Shown: positions 1 through 13,463, counted from the first letter of the stretch. The stretch: DNA of 64,000 nucleotides from Orbilia blumenaviensis (GCA_036872755.1 JAVHNS010000012.1:186001-250000); one strand, 5' to 3'. Notes: a model not told the origin generated them from the letters alone. Numbers and translations are program-made.

Positions 1-304
1 GTGAATACCTGGTGCCTATCGATGCACCTTACAGATGGCGCTGCTGTGTAGATAAGTAGCATGACCCTCCGTCGCTTGTTTTTACAGATCACGTGACCAA
101 TTACGCTTCCGCTTTGGGAAAACACAGTCCAGCGCCCAAATTTTGATGCCAAGACTTCGAACCACAAGCCTGCACACCTCCAACTCGCCCACATCTCAAA
201 CATCGAAATCCGACATCAATCTACCATCGACCACCAACCTCCCTCCGACAAATCTACCCGGCCCTTATACCAATCTCCCGGTAAAATAAACCACATCAAT
301 CGCA
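1..304 (+). promoter_or_regulatory. 5' flank of RPS15
   Basis: This is upstream sequence of the ribosomal protein gene that starts at 305. From about 170 to 300 it is rich in C, A and T with many CCA/ATC runs and almost no G, a pyrimidine-rich composition common just upstream of highly expressed fungal genes. No gene is visible. The promoter role is inferred from position and composition only. Confidence 0.4.
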
Positions 305-1086
<782 letters not shown>

Positions 1087-1991
1087 ACGAAAACAAAAAG
1101 CCAATCATTCTCGTTTCTTTCATACCTTTTTTTCCCTTTATACTACATAATGTCGTTTACTAGTCCGCATAATACGATATAAAGGCTGGGGATACTGTAT
1201 CCTCTTGTTCCTTTCTTTATGCATTTCGTGGGATTTGGGTACTTCGCCGGGTCTTTCGGGGGTCTTCTTTTTTCTTTTCGACCTGTATATTTTACGACCA
1301 GAGATGAATTTTGATAAGCCCATACGGATAGTGAATACCATATGGTGCGTGTGACAAGCAATATTTTCTACTCGACAGTAGATATGGTGATGTAGAGGTT
1401 GATACTAGTGAGGTGAAAAGTGACAGATCCACTATTAATTCGTATCAGGCGATCAAGAATCGAAGCCAGGTAACTGGTTTTGTAAACCAGTCTCCACAAA
1501 GTGACGCGCGCTTTGTGTAGAAAGCTTACTACATAAAAATAATTGTACACGCTTTTGAGGTTTGCTCTCAAGCATGAACTTTGAGGATTCGAGACCCATA
1601 CCTTGCGTCCCTCATTTTCTACTTCAATTCTATTAGCCTTGGAAGGGAACGCATCCAAGTGGTGGCGTGGGCGCTTGCAGCTCCAGCCTCGAAGAACAGA
1701 GCTGGAAGCACAGCCTGGAACGCAGAAACGCAGAAACGCAGGAAGGGATCCATAAAAGCGGGTGCGTACAGTGCATTGTGGAAAAAGGCTCCCTCAAGAT
1801 AACCCCTCCCGTGTTTTAACAAAAAACGCCAAATCCGCGCCTATATAAAGGCATCAGATACTAAGTAGTAATTAATCAACCGGACATCGGTCTTTGAACT
1901 TTTGTGCGTGTCTGCAAATCTGAGACTAGCCTCGAAGAACGGCGCTGAAGGCAAGGGTTTGGGCGTCGACAGTGCGACCCCGGAACTGAAC
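1087..1991. other. intergenic, no gene seen
   Basis: 3' flank of RPS15 (T-rich directly after the stop) followed by the 5' flank of the receptor gene. The only structured element noticed is a 5-bp stem with a 7-nt loop at 1474-1490 that looks like a Thr(TGT) anticodon arm, but no complete tRNA surrounds it. No convincing protein-coding potential. Confidence 0.5.
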
Positions 1992-4900
1992 ATGTCACAG
2001 ACCCACCAACATTCAGCTTCTTGCAACATCGACGACCTAAATCGCTATAGGAAACCTTGTCGGACTCAAGCTACCCCGCTCCCGCTAGCCTCAAACCCTC
2101 AAAGTCCAAAAACTGAAGAACTTGAGAGCGAAGCTAACTTGGAGGTAAGTGCCTACTTAAGGACCCCCATGAGCGATGAAAGTTTACGCATGCCTAAAGC
2201 TTGAGTTGAGCTAATGGAAAGTATATTGTGTAGGCGGGGGGCCAACCTACTTGTAAAATCACCGACAATGCGAATCGTATATACAGAAGGCCAGGGGGTC
2301 GTGAAGATTTCCAAATCGCAATAATTTGCGCCTTACCGGTTGAATACAATGCGGTTTCCCTTCTTATCGACCAATGGTGGGATCAAGATGATAAATATGG
2401 ACGAGCGGAAGGTGATTCAAATACATACCGGAATGGCCGCCTCGGTGAACATAATGTTGTACTCTTGCTTCTTCCAAAAATGGGGAAATCCTCAGCAGCT
2501 GGATCAACTGCCAGTTTGAGGTCGAGCTACTATAATCTTAAGCTCGCGCTCTTGGTTGGGATATGTGGGGGTGTACCTTATGCTGGAAAGCGGGAAATCA
2601 TCCTCGGTGATGTTGTTATTGGTGAGCGTATCTTTCAATACGACTTTGGAAGGCAATATCGTAGCCAACATGTGCCCAAACCTGCTGAAGAGGGGAATGT
2701 GGGGTCACCCAACAAAGATCTCAATGGGTTTATTGCCTACCTCAAAACTGAGACTGGAAGACAAGAGGCACAAAAGCATGCTGCAAAATACTTAACTCAA
2801 TTACAGAAGATATCTATTGACGCTCAATGCAATTATAGCTACCCCGGGGCTTCCCAGGATAAATTATTTCTAGCTACTTATCAGCATAGGCATCAGGAAC
2901 CAAGCAGATGCAATTTGTGTTCCGCAGAACCCAGCCTTTATTGCCGCGTGGCCGACAAAACGGCATGCGCAGACCTTGGTTGCAACGATGATATGCTGGT
3001 ACAAAGGCAGCGCTTGGAAATGAAACAAAAATTCGGGACAGAAGATGAAAAACAATCCCCGGAAATATTTGTGGGTAATATTGCTTCCGGGGATACGGTT
3101 ATGAGATCTAGTGAGCATCGAGATGCGATTTCTATTCAAGGAAATGTTATTGCGTTCGAGATGGAGGGCGCGGGGGCCATTGATGAGTGTCCTTCTCTCG
3201 TCGTTAAGGGTGTTTGTGACTATGCCGATAGTCATAAAAACAAAGACTGGCAACAGTTTGCTGCAGCAACTGCAGCAACTGTGGCTAAAGCTATATTGGA
3301 AAGATATACATTGCCTAGTATTTCTATAGGGGCCAATCGAAGCCAAGGTAGGTTCTTCAATGATAATTTCCACCAGACTTTTATATGACGGGATAGTCTC
3401 GGTCTTAGACGCTGTTGACTAATGACGAGCCCATTTAAGCTAACTCTTTATTACCCTAATAGTGAATTTTGATGACCAGGATAAAAACTGTCTGGCAGAT
3501 TTGCGGGTGACAAATCCGGTCGACGACAAGACACGCATTGCACAGACCAAAGGGGGGTTACTCAGAGACTCTTACAGCTGGATTCTTGGGCACGATGACT
3601 TTAAGATGTGGAATCGTAATGAAGCCCAGGTGCTCTGGGTTACAGGCGATCCTGGGAAAGGTAAAACCATGTTGTTTTGCGGTCTCATTGAAGAACTCAG
3701 TCCTTCTACACGACTGGAAGATACAACATCCAATAAACTACAGTCGTATTTCTTTTTTCAAGGCACAAATTCCCGCCTTAATAATGCGACTGCTGCGCTG
3801 CGAAGCTTAATATACATGCTTGTCGAACAGCACCCGCCCCTCATTGTTTCTATTCGAGACAAATTTGATAGGGTCGGCAAGCACCTCTTTCAGGACGTCA
3901 ATGCTTGGTTTGCACTTTCGGCGATCTTCATAAACATCCTCAAGGATCTGAAAGATCATCAAGTATGTATCCTTATTGATGCTCTCGATGAATGCACTAC
4001 GGACCTTCCAAAGCTTCTCGAACTTGTAATCCAAAGTTCCGAGTTCACACATGTTAAATGGATCCTCACCAGTCGAAACGTCATAGGCGTCCAGCGGGGG
4101 CTTCAGGCCCATCCTTCGTGTACGAGACTTAGTCTTGAGCTGGAGGGAAATGCCGAACTTGTTTCCAAAGCTGTGTGTAACTATATCAAACATAGCATTT
4201 CCGGGCTATCGGCAATATTTGGAAACGAAGTTGAAGCCTCCATGATTTATGAGGCGATGCTCACTAAATCTAACGGTACATTCCTATGGGTGTCTCTCGT
4301 TACTCAAGAACTAAATGGGGCAAACTCCTGGGAAGTGGATCATATTCTTGATGAGTTCCCGGTTGAATTATCCGCAGTCTATCGTCGGATGATTTATCAA
4401 ATCAGGCAGCAGCGGCGGGAGACTCAAGCTCTATGTTCTCTCATTCTATCAACTCTGTCTGTGGCATATCGCCCTCTTCATCTTAAGGAGATATCTGTAC
4501 TCCTTCGGCTGCCAGGGACTATATCTAGGAAGCCGGAGGTTATCAGGAGTATTGTGGGCCAATGCGGTTCTTTCTTTACAATTCGGGACGATTTTATCTA
4601 TATCATACACCAATCCGCTATGGACTTCTTGTTAGAAGAGGGGATAGGTTTACTGAGTTCAGAAAAGTGCGATTGGCGTATGGAAAGTCATTATATGCTG
4701 CTCTGTCAGTCGCTTGAAGCTCTATCAGCGATTTTGAAAACAGACATTTATAACCTAAAGGAACCAGCATTCTCTACGACGAATATTCGGATTCCAGATC
4801 CAGATCCTCTTTTCGCAGTCCGGTATTCGTGCGTTTGCTGGGTAGATCATTTCAAATATATCATGTGCTCTAACTGGGGAGATCGCTCTGTTCATGAAGA

Positions 4901-7900
4901 GAAGATACATGATTTTCTCAGGAAGCATTTCCTCCATTGGCTTGAGTCCCTCAGTTTGATTGGGAAAATATTTGAGGGTATTCGTGGAATTACACTTCTG
5001 GTATCTCTATTCCAGGTAGGTTCCTTGTGTATGTTATGCAGATGATTACACCTTTAAGATTAATATAAATAACCGGACGAGTTTAGGCAATAGGTAACCC
5101 AGATTTGAACCGGTTCCTTCACGATGCAAATAGATTCGTTCTATATTTCGCTTCAACTATTCAAGAAGCACCCCTTCAAACCTACTACGCGTTATCACTC
5201 GTACCGGAAAATAACTTGGTCTGTCAACAATCCGAAGGCAATATACCTGATTCTCTTGCCATAAAGCCATTGCAACAAGGATGGGGCCCATTAATCCAGA
5301 TACTCGAAGGCCACCAACGATCCGTTAAGGCGGTTACCTTTTCACCAGATGGTAAAACAATCGCTTCATCTTCAAGCGACGGCAAAACTATTCTTTGGGA
5401 TCTATTAACAGGAACGATTTTACAACAAATTGATGATCTACCACTACCAACATGCGAAGTAGCTATTTCACCGAACGGGGAGAAGGTACTGTCAATTTTA
5501 GGTACTATGCCAGGGGGGTTCTTACTTTGGCATCTAGAGACGGGGAAAATTCTGGAAAGACTTGAACCTCCGGATTATAGCGGATTGCATACCTTTGATT
5601 TTGCGACATTCTCAGTTGACGGCATGGCGCTTTTGATTGCATACAAATTGGCAGATTCAAGGTATGGATTGACATTTTATGAGTTGAAGTTTTGTGAGGC
5701 GACATTGGGAATTCGCAAAACGAATTTTGAGCTGAAAGCTAGCACTTTATCACTTTCCCCAAATGGCAAAATAATCGCGTACATATCCGAGGGGACACTC
5801 AGACTATGGGATATATCGAGTGCGGAAGTCTTAAAGACCTTTGAAAATTGGAATTTTGATGATGGTTATGATCTAGATGGCTGGAACCGCAAACCTTCGA
5901 ATCTATTAAAATTCTCGCCTGATGGGGAGTTCGTTGCAGCAACGTTTAATGATACAATAGGGATCCTTAATATAACTACGGGCGACATGGACGACTTGCG
6001 AGAGTTTAACTCTTGCATCAATATCATTTCGTTTTCCCCGGATGGCTGGACGGTTGCATGCGCACTCGAAGATGCTACAGTCGAGCTGATCGAGCCTTGG
6101 GGTAAAACAACAACGAGCAAAGTCTTGCAAAACCTCGGGGGTCATGGGAGACATCGGCACGGAACACTACTCGATTTTGTAATATTTTCAGCGGATAGCA
6201 AAATTGTTGCTACAGTTTTACGGCCGGCTGACCCAGCCCTAAGAAAGACTGATGTTTCTATTCAGCTCTGGCATAGAGCGAATGGTCAGCTTGTCCAAAC
6301 ATTACAAAGCCAGAAATATGGCTACCATGCCAATGCTGTGATTTTACCACCGCATCACGATACTTTCATTTTGGCTTCTAGAGGAGGTATCCTCCGTCGA
6401 TGGAATATATGGACGGGGGAGTTAAAGCCAGCAATAAAACTTGAAAGCATCAATAACGACCAAAAGGTGTATTTCTCTGCCGACAGCAAGAAGGTTGCGC
6501 TGGTCTCACATGAAGCCGGAGGAAGCGTAGGATATATTCGGTTATGGAACCGAGAAAAGTCTGCGGTCGAATATACTCTAGATTTCTGCGGGGTAATAGT
6601 TGACCCGATGGTATTCTCGCTGGATGGAACGACGATCACGGCTGCGTTTAAAATACGTCAAAGCGACGTCTTAATCCACTTCTGGGAGTTGGAAACTGGG
6701 AGGTTAACCCGGAGTTTCAAAATTCCTAATTGCTTTGCGAGGATGATGACCATCTCTCCGGATGGGCAGATAGCTGCACTAGTCACAATAAGTGGAATTA
6801 TTCTCTTAGATATTGGGACGGGCTCTATTGAGCGAATTTATCGAGACGAGTGGCATGGCATCGAGCAGATACGCTATTCATCGTGTGGGAAAACAATCGC
6901 CCTTCTATTCAGGGACCACGAAGAGAATTTGGCATCAATAAAGCTCCGGAAACTACCTGCAAAACTACTCTTATCTCAGCAAGAGAGCCATGACTATTCC
7001 TGGCATTTACTGACCGCGAGCGGGGATTTGATTCGTTTTAGGTCGCCTCTAGCACTATCTCCGGACTGGAAAATCGCCATAACAACCGATATATATTCTG
7101 ACTTTACAATGTCAATACACGATACTAAGACTGGTGCCGTATTAAATACTATTTTTGGACATGGGAGTAGTATTCGCGGCATGGCCTTCTCACCGGATGG
7201 TAGAAGGGCAGTCACCGGGTCTAGTGATAGCAACGTACGAGTTTGGGAAGTTGAAGCTGCGATGAGAAACAGTGGCCCCGTTGAAAATCACGCGAGTGAA
7301 GTAATGTTCATGAAAATTGCTGGGAACAAGGCAGTGGCTGCCTCAGTATCTCGAAGGAGTGGGATTAGGCTATGGGACACAATTACGGGAAGATGCTTGC
7401 ATGTATTATCCGAGGATGATCCAAGGCCGTCATATGAGGTTTTATACGCCGAGAGTCTTTCGTTCTCACCTGACGGGACAAGACTTGCGTATAAAAAGGG
7501 GAGAAGAATTATCTTATCCGTTTACAATACGCAAGAAAACAGTTCGACAAATTTTTCGGTGGACCTGGATTTTCTAAGTTCGCCTATGTGTCGGGTTAAC
7601 ATCGCGGCGGAGCCGAGTATAACCTTTTCCTCGGATGGCAGGGAATTCACGTTTGTGGGTACCTTTTCGCGCCGAGCAAATCCAATCCCATCCCACACTC
7701 TATTATCTTTCGATTCATCGTCGGGTAAGTTTTTAAGACAGCTCGACATCCGGAAATGTGCTCGTTTGGTTGTTATCTCGCCAACTAGGAATGCACTGGC
7801 ATTGTCCATCAATCTGAACCGAGGATTGCGTATTCAAATCCAAGCCATAGAAGGACCAAGTCGTATCAAAAAAATAGACGGATTCGGAAAAGATATTTCC

Positions 7901-8377
7901 AAGATGGACTTCTCCCCAGATGGCAGGCTCCTAATCGTGAGGGAGACTACGGAGAATACCATTTGCGATGTCCTCAATGGTACCTTGCTCTGGAAATACC
8001 CTAATGCTAGTATCGAGTGCATTGATACACGTGACTTCGAAACATTAACCATTTCTCCGGATATGATATACTTGAGAACTGGGCGGGGGATAGTAGGTAT
8101 CCATTCACTTGTGGAGTGGGGGACTAGAGAAGCTAAAGATTATCCTGTGGAGTTTTCCAAGTTGTTGTGGGCTGCTAGAGCTAGTATTCTAGAAGAGGAA
8201 GATTATCCTGTGGAGTTTTCCAAGGCTTTGTCGGCTGGGAGAGATTGGATTGCGCAGGGTGGGCGAAAAATCATGAAGTTGCCGATGGATTTTCATGTTA
8301 GTTCTATCGCTTTTCAAGGTGATATGTTGATGCTGGGAACGTGTACTGGGAGGGTTCTTTTTGTTACCTGTCGCTAA
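1992..8377 (+). CDS. NLR-type receptor: nucleoside phosphorylase-NACHT-WD40
   Basis: STAND-class NTPase of the fungal NLR type, a family tied to non-self recognition and heterokaryon incompatibility. Exons 1992-2144, 2234-3347, 3463-5015 and 5087-8377 join in phase to 2036 aa. Residues about 77-415 are a PNP/UDP-type nucleosidase: start FQIAIICALPVEYNAV, LVGICGGVPY, conserved FEMEGAGA with its Glu, GVCDYADSHKNKDWQ with its Asp. NACHT follows a typical lead-in (CLADLRVTNPVDDKTRI): Walker A GDPGKGKT near residue 485, Walker B CILIDALDEC near 591, then WILTSRN. A conserved bridge with FLHDANRFVL leads to about 16 WD-like blades (residues about 1013-2036). Only a few are canonical, such as GHGSSIRGMAFSPDGRRAV followed by VRVWEVE. 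Most are degenerate, for example FSADSKIV and FSLDGTTI. The blades are thus diverged rather than the near-identical repeats of HET-D/E-like genes. Ligand and effector outcome cannot be read from sequence. Confidence 0.9.
8138..8224 (+). repeat. 24-bp direct repeat at end of receptor gene
   Basis: The 24 bases at 8138-8161 recur exactly at 8201-8224, a 63-base offset (21 codons, in frame). Both copies encode DYPVEFSK, and the intervening residues are loosely alike (LLWAARASILEEE against ALSAGRDWI). It is a short in-frame duplication inside the last WD40-like region. Confidence 0.85.
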
Positions 8378-9204
8378 ATGGATATTGAGCGACAATTAAC
8401 GATGCATATAGGTATGGTCTCTGGAGTTGTCTTGAGGTCTCAGTCTCTAAGCTAATAATATGCTTACTCTAGGCAGGCTGCGAGCGCTACATTCTAACTA
8501 TACAAGACAGCATGCGGTAGTCCAATTTGTTAGCTCTTTAGCTTTTATAGCAAACCATGTTTCATAAATGCTACTTTGGAGGGTTGGAAAGAAGTTGTGG
8601 CATTTTTTGAGTTGTCCTTCAGTTCCAGAAGCTTAGTCAGCCGGTCAGCGAAATATCCAACAAAATCAACACCAGAATTATGAAACGCCGCTCGACGCCC
8701 ATTGCGGTGAGCTATGTATTTAAGATATTGAATTCTGAGGCTATTGAGTGAAGCTTCAGTCCCTCGAACTCTATAAGAGCCATGCCGAAAGATCTCGTAA
8801 GATTTTTCGTTGGAAATAGTTGGAACACATGCTTGTGACAATGATTTTGTCTAGTGCTTAGGCCTCGATAATTATTACATTTTGTTTCTCAGGGTCCCTA
8901 GCTGCCCAAATATGGAGAGTGACTGACTTGATTAAAAAATATTCATAAATAACAGGGAACAGCACATATGGTGGCACCTGACACTGAAGATAATGTTGTT
9001 ATATATATACCTAAATAAAAACCAAGTGCCCGAGTAAGCAGGTCTGGATCCAATTCCATGGCCAAATACAGCCTTTACCAATCGACGAAATATCTAGATA
9101 TCTACAAACAGATAGCAGCATGAAAAATGACTTTACGTCATATCGCCTACTAGCACACATATGAGTTGCCGATTCATGGTTTTATATTGACAACCATTGC
9201 TACA
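8378..9204. other. intergenic, no supported gene
   Basis: AT-rich spacer between the receptor gene and the next gene. A 98-codon open frame lies on the minus strand at 8545-8841, but it has no recognisable domain, no homologous motif and no splice-joined extension, so it is not called as a gene. Confidence 0.4.
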
Positions 9205-10121
9205 ATGGTTTTCCATCGGTACCTCGTACTCAATATCCGATTCCGCGCCTTTGTACTTTGCAAAAAAGCGAATATTTGCTTCAACACGAGCGATCTGGTA
9301 CCAGTTATTGAACTTCAATGGCAGCAGGGTGATGCTTATGAATGCTTTCGATTCTATGAGGCACGGATCCGCCAACTATCGCCTTTTGGTAAGACCCCTC
9401 AGTTCATCGGAAAATATGGCATATAGCTAATGGGTAACGCCGTTTACTATCTACAGGCGAAATTGGGATTACAGGCAAAAGGGTCAGATTCGGCAACCTT
9501 TGTCCCAAAGAGGGGCAGACGAAGAGGGTCTCCTTTGGTGACAAAGCATTAGAAGATTCGTTCAACCAGATCGTAGCCACACTTACAGAGGAACAACTTC
9601 AGGACGTCGAATGGACAATGAAACTAAGGTCCGCTGAAGGTATTTACGAGTTCAAGCGTATCGGCGATCAATGTCTCAGCTGGGTTGTGCGGACGCTTCG
9701 AGAACATAACTATGATGCTTCAGACCCACCAGCTGATCCTAACTATATTTTGTTCGAGGATACTGACCCTGGGGATCCAAAGAAACGACTCTTTACAGTG
9801 CGAGATATTGAAACTTCTGATGTCACCGTGAGGAAGCAAATTAAGCAATGGGTAGTGATGCATCGGTATGTAGGTAAATTTAATATGGCGGATATCCCAC
9901 AGCCTCGTAGGCTATGGACTATCCCGAAACGATATCTGCGGAATATAAACGTGCGAGAAAGACCTGAAGAGAAGGCTGAAGAGAAGGCTGGAAAGAAGGC
10001 TGAAGAAACCACCAAGGGAGAAACTGAAGGGGAATCGGAAGAGCAACAAGAGGTTAAAATTAGTAAAAAACTTAAGATATGGCAACTGGAGGATGATGTG
10101 CAAACCTCAACGAATGTCTAA
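9205..10121 (+). CDS. uncharacterised two-exon protein
   Basis: Not recognised. Exons 9205-9388 and 9457-10121 join in phase 1 across a 68-base GT-AG intron (donor GTAAGA, acceptor CTACAG), giving 282 aa. The ATG at 9205 is the first in frame. The N-terminal half contains IELQWQQGDAYECFRFYEAR and ITGKRVRFGNL. The middle has GIYEFKRIGDQCLSWVVRTL, which loosely recalls small fungal proteins with a beta-rich core and a conserved Cys-Trp helix; this resemblance is weak. The C-terminus (about 50 residues) is a Lys/Glu-rich low-complexity tail with repeats of EEKA/GKKA. No signal peptide or membrane segment is evident. It sits between the NLR gene and an F-box gene on the same strand. The coding case rests on the clean splice and long frame, not on homology. 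Confidence 0.6.
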
Positions 10122-10856
10122 ATATACGGTCAATGAATAAATGCCATGGGCCTTCTTTCATCAGAACCTTAGACTGGGGCTGCAGCTTGTACGTAGCAGT
10201 GAAGGCTTGGGATTGCATACGTATATATATCCAAGAACAAACGGGATGACTTGTTGCCTCTATTCATATATGCGCTTGAAAGCGCTTAGGCGCTTAATAA
10301 GGTAATATAACTCTGTAATAGTTAACCCCGAAGCACTGGGCGAGTATTTGAGATATTGTTTTCATCAATTGTCCTGAATTGCTTATGCTCCGTGCTCACC
10401 CGGTGGTAGTTATACAGTCTGACATGCAGTGAGTGTGGCGTTTGTCATGCTTGCGATTCGTCCGGCTGTCAAAAGATTTGGGTGTTGTGTCATGTCATTG
10501 ATTCTCAAATAATTAATTAATGCTCAGGCTTGTAATTCCCCGCTCGCTCTCGCCGGTATTACCAAGTTAGGACCAGGATAAGAGATGCCCAGATCGGTAC
10601 TAGGGTGCCCAGTCCGTGTCCGCAGCTGGTAAATTCAAGCTTGCGAATTTCTTGGGTCTTGATATATCTGCAATTGTTGATGTGTTATCACCCTTAATTC
10701 TCTCGGTTGTAAGAGGAACCTTTGACTGCGATATTTAAGCTTGAGTGCTCAACGGCACTGAAAAAATAAAAAGGTGCTTTCTGAGCCCGGGTAACTATCC
10801 TAACGTGATCTTCCAAGGCTTACCGGTTTTCGGCATTTTCAATCTGCTCAGTATCG
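10122..10856. other. intergenic, no gene seen
   Basis: About 735 bases upstream of the F-box gene. No open frame with support, no RNA gene and no clear repeat was found. It presumably holds the F-box gene promoter. Confidence 0.4.
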
Positions 10857-12590
10857 ATGACGATGGCGACTCTATCGTCTTTACCAACTGAGGTTTTTAA
10901 CGAGATCGTGGGCCACCTGCCCCGAAGAAGCCAACTTATTCTACGACAGTGTTCAAAAACTCTCGAGGGTAAATCTGACTATGATAACCTCTTCAAAAGC
11001 CAACGGTACTACCACTCGATTGTCGACCTTCAAACTTTGGTAGCCTTTTCGTCAGACCCCGCTCACACGAAAGCGAGGCTTAAATGCAAAACCCTGCTGG
11101 TTGATGCATTTTCCCCCTGTTCGATGAATATCCGGTGCAAGGTCAAGGTAGGCGACCAAAAAACAACAGAACTCATACGGCTTAAAACTCCTCGGTTGGA
11201 AAAGCAACGAGTTATCGAATTCCTTGCAACAGCGCTGGACAACTTGCCGAATCTCCAATGTATTCAGTTCGCGAATACTTTAACAGTTAGGGAGGTTCCT
11301 AATGCGATTTTACAATCCCATTATCCGGACCTTGGATTTGATATTCGGGAAGGAAAGGTAGGAAAATGGTTCAAAGAGGCGTATCAAAAAGCGACGGAGT
11401 ACGCAGATATAGATGATGTCGAAGATACTACATTTTCGAATGTTATGGAAGCCATAGCGCAATCGGCCTGGCAGCCGAAGATGATCCGTTTTCTGGGACT
11501 TACTGAACTGGGGAAATGGAGTTGGGATTCTTCAACTTCTATACCTATACAATCACCTGGGAATGGTCCATCATTTCGATGGCTCAAGGATACCGAACGG
11601 ACGGAAAGACTCCGTCTGAAGCTTCAAGGCCTAAAGGGGCTTGAAATGCCGCTCTGGCTCGGGGACCCCACTGATTTTGATTATGAAGAGATGTTTTCCC
11701 AGATGGAGAGTGCGCGGGCCCCCGTCACACGCCTTTTGGAAATGCTACAAAATGTTGAAGAATTACGGTTCAAGGTCGGAGGCCTGGTTAGGATTGCTAT
11801 GCCTAAGAATATGGGAGTTCGGCTTCAACCACATCCACCAAACCCAATGGACGTGGGGTCTCTTAAATTCAACAATCTTCGAATTGTCTCTCTCATCGAA
11901 CAGTCTTTCGTAGAAAGCGAACTGGCAAAATTCCTAATTTCCCACAAAGACACCCTTCGAGAGGTTGAATTTCACAACTGCCTCCTCCATTCTGAGCAGC
12001 AAATATGGTCGGATATATTCAAGCTTCTGAGGACGGATCTATGGTTATGGTCATTTGAGTTCCACACCGAATATCCCCGACTCCCCCAGAATACAACAGA
12101 ACAGATAAGGATTGTCCCATGGTTTCGAGTCTATGGGAATGTGCGGACGTCTGACCATCGTTGTGAGCTATTTCCCAAGGGTGAAAAGCACAAGCAAGAC
12201 AACCAGCATCACATCACCTTCGACCAGGCGATGCAAGTGGTGGCTGTGTTAGAGGGAAAATTCATCAAGAACGACTCCGGGGTAGACAATGAGCAGCAGA
12301 GCATCAGCGACAAATTAAAGCAAGCCCTCCAGGGAATATCACCGGATGACCCCGGCACACGCCTGCATGAACGCCAAATACAGCCGGTTGTCCAGCAACT
12401 GTTGTATCGTCGGACCCTCATGAAATTTCGAGGCATTCAACCAAGAGATATTAAAGATGAGATTGTGGCTCTAGGCATTCAAGGGTTTGAAATTGAAGAC
12501 AATGTTCAAAAGTCTGGTCCATCGAATTCATTCCTTGCTGCACAATCTGCTCAGCGGAGAACGGATCTCAAGTTTATCGTCCAGCAGTAA
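10857..12590 (+). CDS. F-box domain protein
   Basis: Intronless gene of 577 aa. Residues about 5-40 form an F-box: LSSLPTEVFNEIVGHLPRRS followed by QLILRQCSKTL, the Skp1-binding motif of SCF ubiquitin ligases. The rest shows leucine-rich stretches such as LPNLQCIQFANTL and LEMLQNVEELRFKVGG, and FNNLRIVSLIEQSFVESELA. It has no recognisable WD40 or Kelch repeats, which is the usual state of the large fungal F-box/LRR-like family where the C-terminal half binds substrate. The start has two Met residues in close succession (MTMATL); the second may equally be used. It lies downstream of the NLR gene and the unrecognised gene, all on the plus strand. A substrate cannot be inferred. Confidence 0.85.
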   Translation: MTMATLSSLPTEVFNEIVGHLPRRSQLILRQCSKTLEGKSDYDNLFKSQRYYHSIVDLQTLVAFSSDPAHTKARLKCKTLLVDAFSPCSMNIRCKVKVGDQKTTELIRLKTPRLEKQRVIEFLATALDNLPNLQCIQFANTLTVREVPNAILQSHYPDLGFDIREGKVGKWFKEAYQKATEYADIDDVEDTTFSNVMEAIAQSAWQPKMIRFLGLTELGKWSWDSSTSIPIQSPGNGPSFRWLKDTERTERLRLKLQGLKGLEMPLWLGDPTDFDYEEMFSQMESARAPVTRLLEMLQNVEELRFKVGGLVRIAMPKNMGVRLQPHPPNPMDVGSLKFNNLRIVSLIEQSFVESELAKFLISHKDTLREVEFHNCLLHSEQQIWSDIFKLLRTDLWLWSFEFHTEYPRLPQNTTEQIRIVPWFRVYGNVRTSDHRCELFPKGEKHKQDNQHHITFDQAMQVVAVLEGKFIKNDSGVDNEQQSISDKLKQALQGISPDDPGTRLHERQIQPVVQQLLYRRTLMKFRGIQPRDIKDEIVALGIQGFEIEDNVQKSGPSNSFLAAQSAQRRTDLKFIVQQ

Positions 12591-13463
12591 CCGCGACATA
12601 CCTCAAAGGCACTGGGTTGGAAATTTGGTAGTTGTGCTGATGTATAAATCTTAGCGTTACAGTTATGTAGCAGTATGTGTACGGATTGTACCGAGATTAA
12701 TTTATTTTTTCATGATATAAGCAGCCCATACTATGATACAGTGTGATACAGCAAAGAGCCAAGGAAATTCGTCATGGTTGTTATTTGTCGAATTAAGACC
12801 CACACCTTGCCGGCCAAATCAAGCAACAAGACCAGCTGCCCTGAAATTCGGGTCACAAGCCCAGGGATGGCGGATACCTACCAAAGGAAAAAGGCCAAGA
12901 ACAAAAGCATTTTGTAGACCAGAACGAAACAGGCTGATGTAAAATAGGAACATTTGACTTTAGCAAGAAATAAAAAAAAATAAATAAACAAACGCCTAAA
13001 AAGAAGAAAAGATCCCATGCTTTCGTAACGAAGAAGACAAAAGGGAAAGGCACAATGTACACGTTGAGCGCGAGGACTCGTAAGAGGGGTAGTCAGGTCA
13101 AAGGGCTGTGCGGAAGTAGAATGGCAAGTGAAATATACACTTAATGGAGAACGAGAGAAGCTTTGCGAAAAATCAAGATCACGAATCCGCATGCAAAGAT
13201 GATTAAGGGAAAAGGGAAGGGGGGAAAAAGACCGAAGATGACATGCTCCTGTTCAAAAGGACCCAGTAGTATAAAACGCCGTTGTAGGTAGAGTAGAACG
13301 CATCGAGAAGGGAAGAGGAGGGTAATATAATCATGTAACTGAACAGTAGGCCAAAGAACTCAAGATTGTTATCGCCGTTAATTTCGTGGATGTCCAAAAA
13401 CGAGAAAAGGCACGAAAACCAGAAGGGAAATCGTGACCGAGAGTCTAAGAAATGTCGCTGAAT
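12591..13463. other. convergent 3' intergenic region
   Basis: Space between the ends of the F-box gene (plus) and DEP1 (minus). Both 3' UTRs should lie here. A/T runs at about 12965-12990 are compatible with polyadenylation regions. No gene seen. Confidence 0.4.

Noticed and set aside
1474..1490. Anticodon-arm-like hairpin with TGT (Thr) anticodon
   Set aside because: No T-arm follows at the right distance, no acceptor stem pairs around it, and the next stem (CACAAAG/CTTTGTG) is not tRNA-like.
8545..8841. 98-codon minus-strand open frame
   Set aside because: No domain, no splice partner and no sign of a start context; it fits chance in a spacer.
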